Source: Actinomycetes bacterium (lineage in GTDB: Bacteria; Actinomycetota; Acidimicrobiia; Acidimicrobiales; Palsa-688). From it: a DNA stretch of 5,195 nt. The notes beneath the pieces are model-generated. The model was not told where the DNA came from and did not search any database. It saw only the letters and a list, made by a program, of their open reading frames with translations. This document shows, piece by piece, positions 4,378 to 5,195 of the stretch. The stretch lies in NCBI GenBank assembly GCA_021827225.1, contig JAKAXG010000373.1, positions 1 through 5,195 of the forward strand, in the 5' to 3' direction. Made by a program: the position numbers and the translations under genes. The stretch's first letter is position 1; each line of letters opens with the position of its first letter.

Positions 4378-5195
4378 AGAGGCTCATCCGAAGCCGCTAC
4401 GCCTACGTGGCCCTGGCCGCGCTGGTGGCGCTCGTCCTGATCCTGGCCCTGCGCGGCGGGTCGAGCCGGACCACGCTCACCCTGAGCCAGTTCGAGCACG
4501 ACCTGGCGGTCCCCGGGTCAGTGGTGAAGGCCACCATCCACGACGGGACCGACACCGTCACCGGGAGGCTGCGCGACGGCACCGCTTTCACCGTCAGCTA
4601 CCCGAACCGGCTGACCGAACCGCTCACATCCAAGATGCTGGCCGCCGGGACACAGGTGTCGGTGTCGCACACCCAGTCCAACGTGTGGCTGACCATCCTC
4701 GACAGCTGGGTGCCGATCCTGCTGTTCGGGGGCCTGCTCGTCTACGCCCTGATCGCCATGCAGGGTGGCGGCTCCCGCATCATGCAGTTCGGCAAGGCCC
4801 GGACCCGGGCGTCGGGTAAGGACCAGCCGAAGGTGACCTTCGCCGACGTGGCCGGTGCCGACGAGGCGGTCGCCGAGCTCCAGGAGATCAAGGAGTTCCT
4901 GGAGTCGCCGGCCCGCTTCCATGCGCTCGGCGCCAAGATCCCCAAGGGCGTCCTGCTCTTCGGCCCCCCCGGCACCGGCAAGACCCTCCTGGCCCGGGCG
5001 GTGGCCGGCGAGGCTGGGGTCCCGTTCTTCTCCATCTCCGGCTCGGACTTCGTCGAGATGTTCGTCGGGGTGGGTGCCAGCCGGGTGCGCGACCTGTTCG
5101 AGCAGGCCAAGGCCAACGCCCCCTCCATCGTCTTCATGGACGAGATCGACGCCGTCGGCCGCCATCGGGGCGCCGGCCTGGGCGGCGGTCACGAC
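4374..5195 (+). CDS. ftsH: ATP-dependent zinc metalloprotease FtsH, N-terminal part
   Basis: The 274 codons present cover the membrane anchor and about half of the AAA+ domain of this membrane-bound protease; the gene runs off the right edge. A first membrane helix spans residues 9-26, after a basic MKRLIRSR start that keeps the N terminus in the cytoplasm. An extracytoplasmic domain of about 80 residues follows, and a second helix spans about 112-129. The AAA+ module begins near [13 protein letters not shown], with Walker A GPPGTGKT (197-204), the pore-loop FVG (230-232) that grips substrates, and Walker B IVFMDEID (252-259). The second region of homology and the HExxH protease domain lie beyond the window. 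FtsH degrades misassembled membrane proteins and some regulators. The ATG at 4374 overlaps the hpt stop as ATGA, implying translational coupling in the tilS-hpt-ftsH operon. No frameshift or missing motif is seen in the visible part. Confidence 0.96.
   Translation, partial: MKRLIRSRYAYVALAALVALVLILALRGGSSRTTLTLSQFEHDLAVPGSVVKATIHDGTDTVTGRLRDGTAFTVSYPNRLTEPLTSKMLAAGTQVSVSHTQSNVWLTILDSWVPILLFGGLLVYALIAMQGGGSRIMQFGKARTRASGKDQPKVTFADVAGADEAVAELQEIKEFLESPARFHALGAKIPKGVLLFGPPGTGKTLLARAVAGEAGVPFFSISGSDFVEMFVGVGASRVRDLFEQAKANAPSIVFMDEIDAVGRHRGAGLGGGHD

Noticed and set aside
4518..5192. Minus-strand open frame opposite ftsH
   Set aside because: The plus strand encodes clear Walker A, pore-loop and Walker B motifs of FtsH; the minus-strand product has none.

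Overview
The window is a very GC-rich chromosomal segment of an actinobacterium. Three things point there: a SigR/SigH-type sigma factor paired with a zinc anti-sigma factor of the RsrA (mycothiol-system) type, an actinobacterial DUF2342 zinc metalloprotease, and the gene order metalloprotease-tilS-hpt-ftsH, which is conserved in that phylum. Residue choices in GpsA, SigR and the anti-sigma factor would suit the Acidimicrobiia, but that placement is an inference. No phage, transposon, CRISPR, tRNA or rRNA signal was seen.

Layout. (1) Bases 1-98, minus strand: the first 32 codons of gpsA (NAD(P)-dependent glycerol-3-phosphate dehydrogenase), running off the left edge. (2) Bases 99-229: a divergent regulatory region with a 6-2-6 palindrome and a textbook G-quadruplex motif lying over the ribosome-binding site of the next gene. 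(3) Bases 230-1447, plus strand: a redox-stress module of a SigR-like ECF sigma factor, a structured 111-base gap, an RsrA-like zinc anti-sigma factor, and a 62-residue Cys/His protein of unknown function. (4) Bases 1448-1547: a GC-rich gap with hairpins and perhaps a weak promoter. (5) Bases 1548-5195, plus strand: a tightly packed operon of DUF2342-type metalloprotease, tilS, hpt and ftsH (cut by the right edge), with junctions of the GTGA, TGATG and ATGA overlap type that imply translational coupling.

How the parts work together. The sigma/anti-sigma pair should form a thiol-oxidation switch: oxidation of the anti-sigma zinc site releases the sigma factor. The small zinc-type protein in the same transcription unit is the least explained gene and a candidate third component. 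The downstream operon is housekeeping: lysidine formation on tRNA-Ile, purine salvage, and membrane protein quality control, led by a metalloprotease of unknown substrate.

The most interesting non-coding signals are the G-quadruplex at the sigR start, the paired hairpins and unbroken reading frame between the sigma and anti-sigma genes, the mutually exclusive hairpins in the unusual N-terminal extension of hpt, a duplicated, hairpin-forming insertion in tilS, and a G7 slippery heptamer at the metalloprotease-tilS junction.
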